Positions 23,391-34,647 of a stretch of DNA of 64,000 nt are shown piece after piece; the first letter of the stretch is position 1, and every line of letters begins with the position of its first letter. This DNA is from Plasmodium relictum (lineage: Eukaryota; Apicomplexa; Aconoidasida; Haemosporida; Plasmodiidae): the NCBI RefSeq assembly GCF_900005765.1, contig NC_041690.1:1302001-1366000 (forward strand), read 5' to 3'. Both the position numbers and the translations under genes were made by a program. The notes below the pieces were generated by a model that was given only the letters and a program-made list of their open reading frames with translations, searched no databases and had not been told where the DNA came from.

Positions 23391-24183
23391 ACGTATATGC
23401 ATCAATTTTTGTCCAAATATAAAATAACAAAATTTAAAAAAAATGATTTTTTTAATTATTAAACTGAGATGAAATATATGTGAAAATTTTTTTGTTCAAA
23501 AAACATTTAATAAAAATAGATAAATTATTTTAAAGAAAAAAATAGAAAAAGAGAGTAATAAGTATTGCTTTAAGAAATATAATTTAGAGTAAAATGTATT
23601 ATCTGAAACATTTAATATATATAAATTAAAACCTTTTACATTAGAATACTTATAAATTTTCATTTAAGAAATAAAATTTTCATTTTTGGTATATCATAAT
23701 GTTCTTTTTTATTCTTCTGGTAAACTATATTATTTTTTTTCCATACATGTAAATTAAAAAAAAAATAAATCATATATATATTTTTTTTTTTTTTTTAAAT
23801 AATTATATTTAAAAAAAAACATATTTATTTATAAAAGGTTGTAAATTTTTTTAAAAAAATTTTTTTATATATTTTAAAATTTAAAAAAAAAGTGGAACAT
23901 ATATATATTATATATATATCTTAGCGGATAATTTTAATGAAAACTGTTTATTTTATCTTTTTTTTTTTATGATATCAATCTCTTCTTTATGATATTTAAA
24001 AGCATTTTTTTTTTTTTTTTATTGTAATGATTTATTTTATTTTATTTTGAACATTTAAATGGTAATTTTTTTTTATTAATTTTTAATTTAAATTTTTTTT
24101 AATTTTTTCTCCAAAACAATTCCCTCTTTTCTTCTTGATATGCCAAATAAAAAGAGAGAAAAATAAGAAAAAAGGTTTTAACA
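23295..24183. other. Convergent intergenic region
   Basis: 3'-to-3' spacer between the Stm1-like gene and the RRM-SPOC gene. It contains a poly(dT) run near 23311-23332, a (TA)n tract at 23346-23386 and further poly(dT). No gene. Confidence 0.75.
23346..23386. repeat. (TA)n microsatellite
   Basis: TA dinucleotide tract just downstream of the Stm1-like gene stop codon. Confidence 0.95.
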
Positions 24184-26819
24184 TTACTTTTTAACAAGAT
24201 ATGCAGCTAACGAACTAAATTGATTTAGCCAATTAGGTATATCATTTTTATTATCTTCTTTATTATTTACTTCATTTGAATTATTGAGTGAGTCATTTAT
24301 AAATGTCATATCATTGTTTTGTGAATTGTTTTTTTGAAGAACTTGCTGATTTAAAATAGATGCCTGATTTGAATAATCATTTTTATTATTTTGATTTTTT
24401 AAAGCATTATGACTGTTTATGTTATCTTGGTCTCCTGTGATACTATTTAAATTCATTGGATTATTATAAAAATGAGAATTAGTTGTATTAAAGTTATTTT
24501 CTTTTCCTTTTAGCATGTCATTGTATATATTAATCATATTATTTTCAACAATATTTGTATTATTCACATTGTTGTTTAATTTTAAATTTGAACTAGTGAT
24601 ATTATTATTCATGATATTCTTACTTAAATTTCCCAAATTATTTTGATTTAAATTATTCATACTTTCTAAATTTTGCATCATCAATGGTGGCGTAATTTTT
24701 TTATCTATATATTGTGGATTATAGCATACAACACCTATAAAAATATTATTTAAATTATTATTAAAAAATTCATTAAAAATAGGACTACCTGGAAAAATAA
24801 TATATATGTGCCAATCTTCATCTGTTGATGCTAAACCAACTCTATCTTTACTATTAAAATAGTTTTTATATGAATTAAATATATTTTCATCTTGTTCATT
24901 TTCTATTTCAAAATAATAGGCAGCTTCAATTTTAGGTATACTTTTCATTCTTTTTCTATGACTTATAACTATGTTCGTAATTTTATTACTTAAAAAATCA
25001 TTGACATTTCCTTGTAATGCATAACCAATTATTTTTAAATTTTCTTTATTCCTCATTTCCAAACTTCCTTTCCAAATAAATTTTTTCATATTATTAGATA
25101 TATCATTATTTAAAATAATATTATTATTTGGAATATTTGAATTAGAATATATTGCTATTTCTTTGTTATTTATGTCATTGTTCATATTAAAATTATTTGT
25201 TTCATTTAAATTTAAACTATTTAAATTGGATATATTTTGATGGTCTTGTTGATTATATAAAGGATTATTTACATTAAATATATTCGTATTAACATCTATG
25301 CCATTATTATTAACATTGTTATTAATTATATGCTGATTTGCAATTGGCCTATTAAAAACATGTTGAGCACATTGTCTTAAATGATCGCACAAATATAGTT
25401 TTACTCTAGATGATTTACCTATCATATCTTTAATTAAAGTTTGTATAATACTCTCTATTTCATTATTTTTATCTTCATTGTTAAAGTTGTTCAATAACTT
25501 TTTTTCTCCATAATCTTTTAGTAATTTATTAAAATCTAAGTTATTATTTATGTTACTAACACTATTATAATTAATATTGTTATTCATATTTCTATTTCCA
25601 TTATTAATATTCTCATTCATAATACCAATGCGAGGTCTTTTATTTATTTGCTGTAGTGAAAAAATATGAAAACGAAAAATTAATATTATAAAAAGAACTT
25701 TATAATGTATGTTAATTTTTCATATAAAGAAAAATTAACATTTATTTATATATAAAATATAAAATACAAAATACAAAGAAAAAAAAGATTGCATTGATAA
25801 AATTAAAAATAATAAGATATGTAAAAAAAAAATTTTAAAAAACATATAAAAAAGTTATAAAATAAAATAAAACTATAAATACAACAAATACCTCATAATC
25901 TCTAAAATTATTTGTCTCTGAATCATTTACATTGTTATTATCATCATTTAATGAAACATCCTAAATATAAAATAAATTTAAAAAAATTATATATAATGAA
26001 AATGAATCTTAAAAAACATACTTATATATGCATTATATTTACATTTCTTCCAATTCTTTTATTATTGTTAGGATATCTGTTATTATGAAACTGGTTATTT
26101 CTATTAATTTTTCTATGGTACTTATTACTACTATTATTGTTTCCATTATTATTATTGTTGTTGTAATTATTAAAAATATTACTTTCATCGTCATCATTTT
26201 TGTTATTATACCTTTTAAAATCTATTCTCAAAGCTCTCCCTTCTATTTAAATATATAAAAAGTGAAATAATAATAAAAGGTTCAACAAAATATAATAATA
26301 AAAAAGTAAATAATTAATACATCATATGAATATAAAATAAAATATATATAAATAAATATATAATTCTTAAAAAATTATAATATAAGAATAAAATAACACA
26401 TATATTACTAATACTATAAATATGAAAAAATAAGACATAAAGAAAAACAAAATAAAATAAGGAAATATTAATTTTTTTAATTTTTAGGAAATGGTACATA
26501 TATTTATGTAAACTAAATAATAAACATTACTTAAAATTTTTCCATTCATTTGCTTTAGACATCTTTTAGCCTCCTCAGGAGTGCTAAAAAGAACATAGGC
26601 ATAAATAGCATAAGGCCCAACATTTTTATTTACTTTAAGCTTTATACTTTCTATAGAACCAAATTGTTTAAATAAATCCAATAATTCATTTTCTTTTGTC
26701 TCTTTTGGTATGTTTTTTACACATAAATTTCTTAATGCTTTATCATCATATCTATTCTCAAATTCTTTCTTACTAGTATTCAAATTACTAGTTTGATTTT
26801 GTATTTGTATGTCAGTCAT
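24184..26819 (-). CDS. RRM + SPOC domain RNA-binding protein, four exons
   Basis: Exons 26819-26531, 26242-26043, 25960-25892 and 25650-24184 give 674 aa. Introns are 288, 82 and 241 nt; phases 1, 0 and 0 all agree. The N-terminal RRM (~residues 28-105) shows RNP2 LCVKNIP, an RNP1-equivalent YAIYAYVLF and the closing MNGKILKGRALRIDF, which is completed only by splicing. A His/Asn/Arg-rich linker follows. Exon 4 begins QINKRPRIGI and contains a helical stretch (IESIIQTLIKDMIGKSS), then a SPOC-like domain beginning FIWKGSLEMRN and containing LKIIGYALQGN, IVISHRKRM and WHIYIIFPGS. The rest is poly-Asn-rich. RRM plus SPOC is the Spen/FPA arrangement; such proteins control poly(A) site choice and transcription termination. 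The GRALRIDF ending also recalls CstF64 RRMs. Role in the parasite is inferred. Confidence 0.8.
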
Positions 26820-27853
26820 TTATTCGAAATTTTATAAGTAAAAATATAATTTAAAAATAGAAAACAGATGAGTTTCTTGCTTCTTTTTTTTAACACTTTC
26901 AAAAAGAAATAATTTGTAAAAAAAAAAAGATTGTATTTTTTTATTTATAAAAAATCAGAAAAGATTAATATATAATAAAAATGTTTAGCATCGCACAGAG
27001 AAAAATATTTTGTTCTAAATAATGTATTTACTAATAAAAGCGAATTGTTTTGGGACTTTTTATTTTGACTGATATTTATTATATTAAAAAAAAAAAAAAA
27101 ATAATATAAAAGAAAAAATAGATAAAAAAAAAAAAGGATAAATTTATTAGAAGTTTCGTTGTGATAAATTTTTGTAATCTTCAATAATTTTTATATTATG
27201 TATTTTTGTATGTTAAAAACCAAAGAAGATTATTCATCTTTTTATTTTCTTATTTTTATTTTTTTTTTAAATATATATATATATATATATAATAATAAAA
27301 ATTTAGTATGTCAAAAATAAAAGCTTATTCCACCAATAAATTTCTACTATTTCAATTAAGATATCTGATAATACTTTTCGTATATAAAATGAATTATTAT
27401 AGTTTTCTTGAAAACTGTGATGTATATTTAAAACTTTTTTTTTATTCGATACAACAGCCTTAAATATGTAACTCTAAATAATTTTTTTCAATCGCATTTT
27501 CTTAACAATGTTAATTGAGTTATATATATATATATATATGTTTATAGATTTTTATTGAGAAAAAAAAAAATTAGAGTTTTAACATATATATGAAGGGTTA
27601 TATGAATTTAAAGTGCTGTATTCAATGACTGAAATTAAAAAAATATGATTATATTTCATATATTTTAAAAATGTAAAAAATTTTGAGTAAAAATATTCAC
27701 AAAAATAAAAGGGTCAAAACAAATACAAAATTTTTAAAATTTTAATTCTTCCATTTTAAATTTTTATTTTTCCTTAAATAATTTAGTAATAACTCATAAA
27801 ATAATTTAATGTGATATTTCTATTTTAATTTAAAATATAAACAAATATCTATT

Positions 27854-27885
<32 letters not shown>

Positions 27886-29517
27886 TTGGTAATATATATA
27901 TACATTATCTTTTTTTTTATATGTTATTTTAAACGATTTTTTTTTTTATAAAAATATTTTGTTAGGTTTTAAAAATTATACACTAGTCAAAAAAAAAAAA
28001 AATAAATAGCTTTAAAAATCAATTTGCACTATATTAAAATGACATAGTTTACATGCATGGAAACGCACTAAAAAAAAAAAAATATATATATGCACATGCC
28101 ATAAAAAATATATAAAATATATGTATATATATATTTTTTTTTTGTTATATTCTTTATTATAAAAAATCAATAAATATAAGTCAATCCACATGTATATATT
28201 TTTTAAATTAGGAATAATATTTTTACTAATTTTTTAAAAATAAGTGTTTTTTTTTGTAAATGGTTTTTATATAAATATTTTTCCAATATAATTTAAACAC
28301 ATCTTTAAAGAGAAAAATTAATAGAGATATAAGATAGATTAATTTATCTTTCGAGTTTTGTTTATTCACACACATGAAATAATAATTTTATCTCATTTTT
28401 TTATCAAAAAAATAGCAACATCATTGTTAATTTTAATATTTTTATTCATCAATATATTTTTCTTTTGGATTAAAAAAGAATTATGTTCCTTTCTATATAT
28501 TTATTATATCTTTCTGTTGTTTTACTGTTACAAAATATTTTATTTGAATTAATTTAAATTTCCTATATTCTTTTTTAATACATATATATATATTTATGGA
28601 CTTCTTGAAATTAATATTTACAATTTTTTCCTAAACAAAAATATACATTTTATATGTTTATTCTTATAAAATTATATGAAAAATATTTTATAGAATATAA
28701 TTTAAAAAGAATTATAGCCTTAAATATATAAGGAATTAAAAAGAAAAAACAAGTGTTTTAAATTTAATAATGTAAAAAACATTAACGTATATATTTTATT
28801 ATTATTAATCCTAAAGAGAACTTTAGACCAAAAAAACATTTTTTTTTTTTTAAATACAACAAATATATGAGATCACATTTTATTGTACAAAAGACTATGC
28901 ATTTTTTCTTTTAAATTTTCGGTATTTTGCAAAAATTTTATATCAATTATAAAGAAAAGTTAAACTTATACAAAGGAAAAAAAAGTAATTTTTCTATATT
29001 AATGACTAGAAATATATTTCATTTTTTCTTTTTTTTTAAATCATATAATTCAATTTAAATTTAAAATTAAGAAAAATATATTAACATATTGAAAAGTATC
29101 AGTCTGGGTTTTTTATAATTATGAGAATATGCTAAATAAATAATTGAAATCTATGTATCGCACATTTAAAAAAGAAAAAAAAAAAAATATAATTTTTAGC
29201 AAAAATAAAAAAAATAATTACCAAAAAAAAAAAAAATAAAGAATTTTTTGCATATAAAAAAAAAAGGTGAAACAAATTCTTTTTTTTTCATAAGGAAATT
29301 TCAAAAAAAAAAAAAAAAATACAAAACATTTTTATTTTAAATTTGAAACAAGCGTTAATAAAAAAGAGAAAAAAAGATTAATATCTTAAATTCCTAATCG
29401 TTTTTATAAATATATGAATTGTTAAAATATAATTTTACTAATATATTTACACAAAAAATGTAGGACTTAAAATATAATTTTTAATTTTAAAATTAAAGAA
29501 GTTTTTATCTATTTTAT
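26820..29517. other. Intergenic region, 2.7 kb
   Basis: Upstream of the RRM-SPOC gene and downstream of C1D (both minus). The contents are AT simple sequence. Short ORFs at 26945-27184 and 28358-28552 begin with TTG and have random Phe/Ile/Tyr-rich composition. A palindrome-like site GTTTACATGCATGGAAAC lies at 28047-28064. No gene is supported, although a non-coding transcript could be hidden here. Confidence 0.6.
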
Positions 29518-29955
29518 TTAATATTTTCTTTTTTTTAAATTTTTATTATAAGAAACACATGAATCTATAATCCTCTTCGAAGCTTCTTTATTAATTGTAA
29601 GAGATCTTTCCTCACTAATTTCTTGATTTTTTTCTTTTATTTCCTTCATTAATGATTGCACTCTTTTTAATTCATTTTTAATAGGATGATTATTCAGGAA
29701 ATTCCCAGATATCTTTAAATATGCATAAAAGAGTGAACAAATAGAATAAGCAAGAAATGAATTATAATCAGCATATTCAACAGGGTTTAATACTTTTTCT
29801 AAATCCTTTAATGAATATTTATCATTTAATAATCTGAAATTATTTTGAAACTCTTTAATAGAAGGATTTAAATTTTTAACTATTTCGAAGCTTTCTTTTT
29901 CAAATTGCAAATCTTCCTTGTATTCCGTCGATTTATTATTTTCACTTTTGTCCAT
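29518..29955 (-). CDS. C1D: C1D/Rrp47 (Lrp1) family exosome cofactor
   Basis: 145 aa from ATG at 29955. The frame is open further upstream, but that part begins with TTG and codes a hydrophobic AT-rich stretch, so it is excluded. The family signature is LNPVEYADYNSFLAYSICSL followed by FYAYLKISG and HPIKNELKRVQSLMKEIKE. This matches the C1D/Rrp47 core (L.P.E.AK....AY.LNSLFW.YL...G...HP...EL.R...Y...). A basic C-terminus (NKEASKRIIDSCVSYN, ending LKKRKY) suits the RNA-binding tail. C1D/Rrp47 binds Rrp6 and structured RNA and directs the nuclear exosome in 3' processing of rRNA, snRNA and snoRNA. Length is normal for the family (~140-185 aa). Confidence 0.88.
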   Translation of the reverse strand: MDKSENNKSTEYKEDLQFEKESFEIVKNLNPSIKEFQNNFRLLNDKYSLKDLEKVLNPVEYADYNSFLAYSICSLFYAYLKISGNFLNNHPIKNELKRVQSLMKEIKEKNQEISEERSLTINKEASKRIIDSCVSYNKNLKKRKY

Positions 29956-31382
29956 TTTACTTTTTATAACTAAAGGAAATAGATAATATATAGTATAACA
30001 AAAACATATATATTTCAAATGAAAAATAAACAAATATATGTATATTTTTTTTTTTTTTTAAAGCCTTAAATTATAAAAGAACAAATATTAGTTTTATGAA
30101 CTTTTTGAATAAGTCCTAATTTAAATTTCATTATTAATTAAAAAAAGGAATAATTTTTAAAATTATTTATGAACCCATCTGTTTTATATATAATATAATG
30201 TTCTAATACTTAAAATTATTTTTAATTATATAAATCTTTAAATTTCATTTATTTATTTGCTTATATATATATATTACACTATATTATTTTGATATTATTA
30301 TATGGCTATAATATACATGTTTTCTTAAAAGTATAAAATTTTTGGAGATTCTTTATATATCAATGTATGAAATATTATAATATTTTTCATTTAATTCATA
30401 TAATTATCATTATATCTTGCATTATATTTTTTTTTATCCTGACAAAAGTTTTTATATAAACTATAAAATTTATGAATTCCAAAAATTTGAAAATTTATTT
30501 AAAAATTTTTTATTATGTTTGAAAAGTAAAACCATGAAATAATTTTAACATATTCTTTTTATTATTTTTTTTTTATTTTACTGAATTATTTTTATCGAAA
30601 AATATAAAAAAATTTTAAGATGTATTTCAAAAACCAAATCAATAAAATAATTTCATAAAATTTTTTTTTAAAAAATTGCAGTAAATAAAAAAAAAAAAGG
30701 AATGTATTAAAACTGTTAAATTTAAGTAATTTTTTCCTTTTTTTTTTAATTTTTTTATAAGAAAAACTAGAAATAAAAAAAAAAAATTGCAATGATGTTC
30801 TTAAAAGAATTAAAAATAACGTTTGATAAATTATGTTTATAAAATATGTTTATGTATTGATGTATCTATTGCAATAATATAGAAATAACTTCCATATTTT
30901 TTTATTTCTATTTTATTTATATATTATTTTACTTTAATTTTTTAGTTGTGTAAAACACTTTCTTTAATATATGCTTCTTGATACTTTTATTATTTTTAAT
31001 AAAAAAATTAAATTCATTTTAAATTAGAACAGCATAAGATAATAAAAAAAAAAAAAAAATTAATATTTTTATATATTTAAAAAAAATTTTATTTCAATAT
31101 AAGATATGAGATAATTTTCTACATTATATAATATTCTTAGAAAACAAAAATGTAAATTATTTAAGTAAATTCATGTTTAGAATTGTTTTTTTTTCTTTTT
31201 TTTTATTTTTTTGATTCAAAAAGTAGCCTTAACTTTTTCATTTTTGATAATCTTTAAATTATAAAATTAATAAATAGTATGCTTATATTATTATTATTTT
31301 ATATTATATTTTAACATAAAATAATTAAATAAACAGAACATAATCTTTGTTTTTAAAAAATACAAGATTTATGCAAATATGT

Positions 31383-31416
<34 letters not shown>

Positions 31417-31630
31417 TTATTTATTTATTTTATATAATACATAAATATAAAATTTTTATATGTATAAACATGCATATAAATTTTCTTTTATAATAAATGG
31501 ATTACTTTTTATTTTTTACTCAAGTTAATTTTATAGTATAAAATAAAAAGATAAATACAAGTGATGCTTTAATAATAAATTTTTCTTTAAGAAAAAAAGA
31601 AAAAGGAAAAAAAAAAAGAGCAAATATAAA
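29956..31630. other. Divergent intergenic region
   Basis: Between divergent C1D and CLK1. AT simple sequence with poly(dA)/poly(dT), plus a (TA)n tract at 31385-31412 about 220 bases before the kinase start. No gene or RNA. Confidence 0.7.
31385..31412. repeat. (AT)n microsatellite
   Basis: Dinucleotide tract in the CLK1 5' flank. Confidence 0.9.
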
Positions 31631-33793
31631 ATGTTTCAGAATAAGTATAATGATAGTGAAAAGAATAATAAATATAAAGCATATAATTATTGTAGAAATT
31701 ACGTAAATGATATAAAAAATAAATATATGGGATTTTCTAATATATATAAAAATAGTCCAAATAAATATTATTATGATTCCAAAAAAAATAATAATTACAG
31801 GTATAATAACAATTATAATTTCAAATTAAGAAATAAGAGACATAGGAGTTATAGGAGTATAAGTAATTCAAAACATAGGAGTAAATTCACAAAATATAAA
31901 AATTATGATATTAAATCAAGCATAAGAGAATACGATAGAGGAAGGCATAGTTTTTCTTCTATAAAAACAGTATATAATAGAGACCAGCGAAATCATAAGT
32001 TTTATTTAGATTCTAGATATAATGAAGATCATAAAAATAGGTATGTAAAAAATTATAACTTGTCAAAAAAAAGAAACTATTATTCTTATAAAAAAAGAAT
32101 ATATAGTGACAAAAGAAATTTTGATACTCATTATGGGCAAGGAAATATTTTTTATAATAATGAATATTATTTAATTAATGATGGTTCAAGTTTAAAGAAA
32201 AAAAAAATGTATTATGCAAAATGTAGTATTAAAAGTAAGTCAAGAAGTTATAATAGCTTTTTAGAAAGGAAAAATAAAAAAAGATTAAGTAGTAGAAATA
32301 ATAAATATACAAAGAATGATGTGATAGTAAAAATGGAGGAGAACAATTTCAATAATGAAACTAATAATTTACATAAGTTAAAAAGTTATGATACAAAAGG
32401 AAGCTCAAAGAAGGAGAAAATGGTTAATGAAAAGGAGAATTGTATTAATTTGTATAAAGATAAAATTAAAAAAAATTCAGAAAGTACTTATAATAATTAC
32501 ATGAAGAGAACTAGAAAAAGAGGGAAAAACAGCAGTAGTTCTTTACAAAACGGTAGTTATATCCAAAAAAAAAAAGTACATGTAGATAAATTAAATGAAA
32601 CATATAAAAAAACTATTTCAAAGAAATCAAATGACACGTATTCCCGAAAAAAAAATATCCATAAAAGAAACAGAACGAAAAATTCAGAAACTGAAGAGAA
32701 GAAAGAAAAGAAAAAAAAAAAAAAGAAAAAAGAAAATGACTCTGATGATGAAATTGTTCATTTTAATTGGAAAAAAGGAATGATTTTAAATGATTGTTAT
32801 ATAGTTATACGAAAAATGGGGGATGGAACATTTGGTAGAGTTCTGCTATGCCAACACAAAGATACCAAAAAATATTATGCAATAAAAGTGGTTAGAAATA
32901 TTAAAAAATATACTAAATCAGCAAAAATTGAAGCAGATATTTTGAAAAAAATACAAAATGATGATATAAAAAATAGTAATATTGTTAAGTTTTATGGTAG
33001 ATTTATGTATCATGATCATATGTGTCTAATATTTGAACCATTAGGCCCATCTTTATATGAAATAATAACCAAAAACAATTACAACGGATTTCATATTCAA
33101 GATATTAAACTTTATTGTATAGAAATTTTAAAAGCTTTAAATTATCTCAGAAAGATAACTCTAACACATACTGATTTAAAACCTGAAAATATTTTGTTGG
33201 ATGATCCTTATTTTGAAAAAACTTTAATAGTTGTTAGAAGAGTAACTGATGGAAAGAAAGTTCAAATATATAAAACAAAATCGACAGGTATCAAATTGAT
33301 TGATTTTGGTTGTGCAACTTTTAAAAATGATTATCATGGTTCAATAATTAATACAAGACAATATAGAGCACCTGAAGTTATCTTAAATTTAGGATGGGAT
33401 GTATCCAGTGATATGTGGAGTTTTGGTTGTGTTTTGGCTGAACTTTATACAGGGTCCTTGTTGTTTAGAACGCATGAGCATTTGGAACATTTAGCTATGA
33501 TGGAAAATATAATTCAGCCTATACCAAAAAGAATGTTATATGAAGCTATTAAAACAAATGGATCAAAATATGTAAATAAAGAACAATTAAAATTGGCTTG
33601 GCCAGAAAATGCTTCTAGTGCAAATTCTATTAAGCATGTTAAAAAATGCTTGCCGTTATATAAAATTATTAAGCATGAGTTATTTTGTGATTTCTTATAT
33701 AATATATTACAAATTGATCCTAGTCTTAGGCCTACCCCAGAGGAATTATTGAAACACAAATTTCTTCAAGAAGATTATGAATATTTGATTTGA
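31631..33793 (+). CDS. CLK1: CLK1/LAMMER dual-specificity protein kinase
   Basis: 720 aa, single exon. Residues 1-~375 are strongly basic and rich in Asn/Lys/Tyr/Arg/Ser with RS-like patches (RHRSYRSISNSKHRS) and a Lys run just before the catalytic domain. The kinase domain spans ~385-715: Gly loop MGDGTFGRVLLC, ATP Lys in YAIKVVRN, catalytic loop LTHTDLKPENILL, metal-binding IDFGCATF and APEVILN. The family-defining motif reads EHLAMMENI, with Asn in place of the final Arg of the classical EHLAMMER. THTDLKPEN instead of HRD is normal for CLKs. CLK kinases phosphorylate SR splicing factors; PfCLK1/LAMMER is nuclear and required for blood-stage growth (known, from memory). The N-terminal extension is typical of Plasmodium. 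Confidence 0.95.
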   Translation: MFQNKYNDSEKNNKYKAYNYCRNYVNDIKNKYMGFSNIYKNSPNKYYYDSKKNNNYRYNNNYNFKLRNKRHRSYRSISNSKHRSKFTKYKNYDIKSSIREYDRGRHSFSSIKTVYNRDQRNHKFYLDSRYNEDHKNRYVKNYNLSKKRNYYSYKKRIYSDKRNFDTHYGQGNIFYNNEYYLINDGSSLKKKKMYYAKCSIKSKSRSYNSFLERKNKKRLSSRNNKYTKNDVIVKMEENNFNNETNNLHKLKSYDTKGSSKKEKMVNEKENCINLYKDKIKKNSESTYNNYMKRTRKRGKNSSSSLQNGSYIQKKKVHVDKLNETYKKTISKKSNDTYSRKKNIHKRNRTKNSETEEKKEKKKKKKKKENDSDDEIVHFNWKKGMILNDCYIVIRKMGDGTFGRVLLCQHKDTKKYYAIKVVRNIKKYTKSAKIEADILKKIQNDDIKNSNIVKFYGRFMYHDHMCLIFEPLGPSLYEIITKNNYNGFHIQDIKLYCIEILKALNYLRKITLTHTDLKPENILLDDPYFEKTLIVVRRVTDGKKVQIYKTKSTGIKLIDFGCATFKNDYHGSIINTRQYRAPEVILNLGWDVSSDMWSFGCVLAELYTGSLLFRTHEHLEHLAMMENIIQPIPKRMLYEAIKTNGSKYVNKEQLKLAWPENASSANSIKHVKKCLPLYKIIKHELFCDFLYNILQIDPSLRPTPEELLKHKFLQEDYEYLI

Positions 33794-34647
33794 TCTTAAT
33801 TTATACATATTTCCAAGAAAAATAAAAAATAAAGATAAATATAATTAAAAAAAAAAGATAAATTACTAGCATTCTTATCTTTTTTTTTATATTCTTATCT
33901 GAATTCATGTGAACTTTATTATTCTCATTTTTTTCATTTGTGTTCATTTTTAAATTCATTTCTAATTATTTGTATTTTTAGTTTTTTTTTTTTTTTTAAG
34001 AATATGTATTATAAAATGAATTAATTATTACTATTTTTAAAACTATGCATGTATTTATAAATAGGTTTATTGCTCAATAATATTACTCCAAGATAATTAT
34101 AAAAATTGTAATTTTTTTTTATTTTGTAAGAAAAAAAATTTTTAAATATATATTGCAATACTAAAATATAACTCCTTTTTTTATTTTTTGTTATTTCATC
34201 ATATATTATATAAAATTTTGTTAAATCCTTTTTATGGACAAAATATAATACATTTAAGTTATCAAATAATTTTTCAAATTGTTGCAAAAAAAAAAAGTTA
34301 GAAAAATATTATAGATGATAGTTAATAAAAATACAAAGAAAATAACTTGAAAATGAGAAAAAACTAAATATAAAAATTATAACAAAAAAAAAAAAATGGA
34401 AATCTTTAAATTATACAAAAGTAAATGCAAATTTAAGCATAAGAAAAAGGAACAAAATTTTAAAAGAAATATAGTAAGGAGACATTAATGATAGGAACAG
34501 AAAGTTTTTATAAAAGAAAATTGGAAAAAATAATATAAGAGGATATAACAATAATAAAAAAAAAAAGAAATTAACGCATGTAAATTAAAAAAAATAAAAA
34601 AATTTTAGAATCAAATTAAAATGAAAAAGTCTTTATTATGAACATTC
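33794..34647. other. Convergent intergenic region
   Basis: 3'-to-3' spacer between CLK1 and mS29/DAP3. It contains an A-run/T-run hairpin near 33847-33888 and an 88-codon minus-strand open frame (34287-34021) without ATG at its start. No confirmed gene. Confidence 0.6.

Noticed and set aside
26945-27184. 79-codon minus ORF
   Set aside because: Starts with TTG and is low-complexity Phe/Tyr; no conserved-looking segment.
28358-28552. 64-codon plus hydrophobic ORF
   Set aside because: Begins at TTG; composition is that expected from T-rich spacer.
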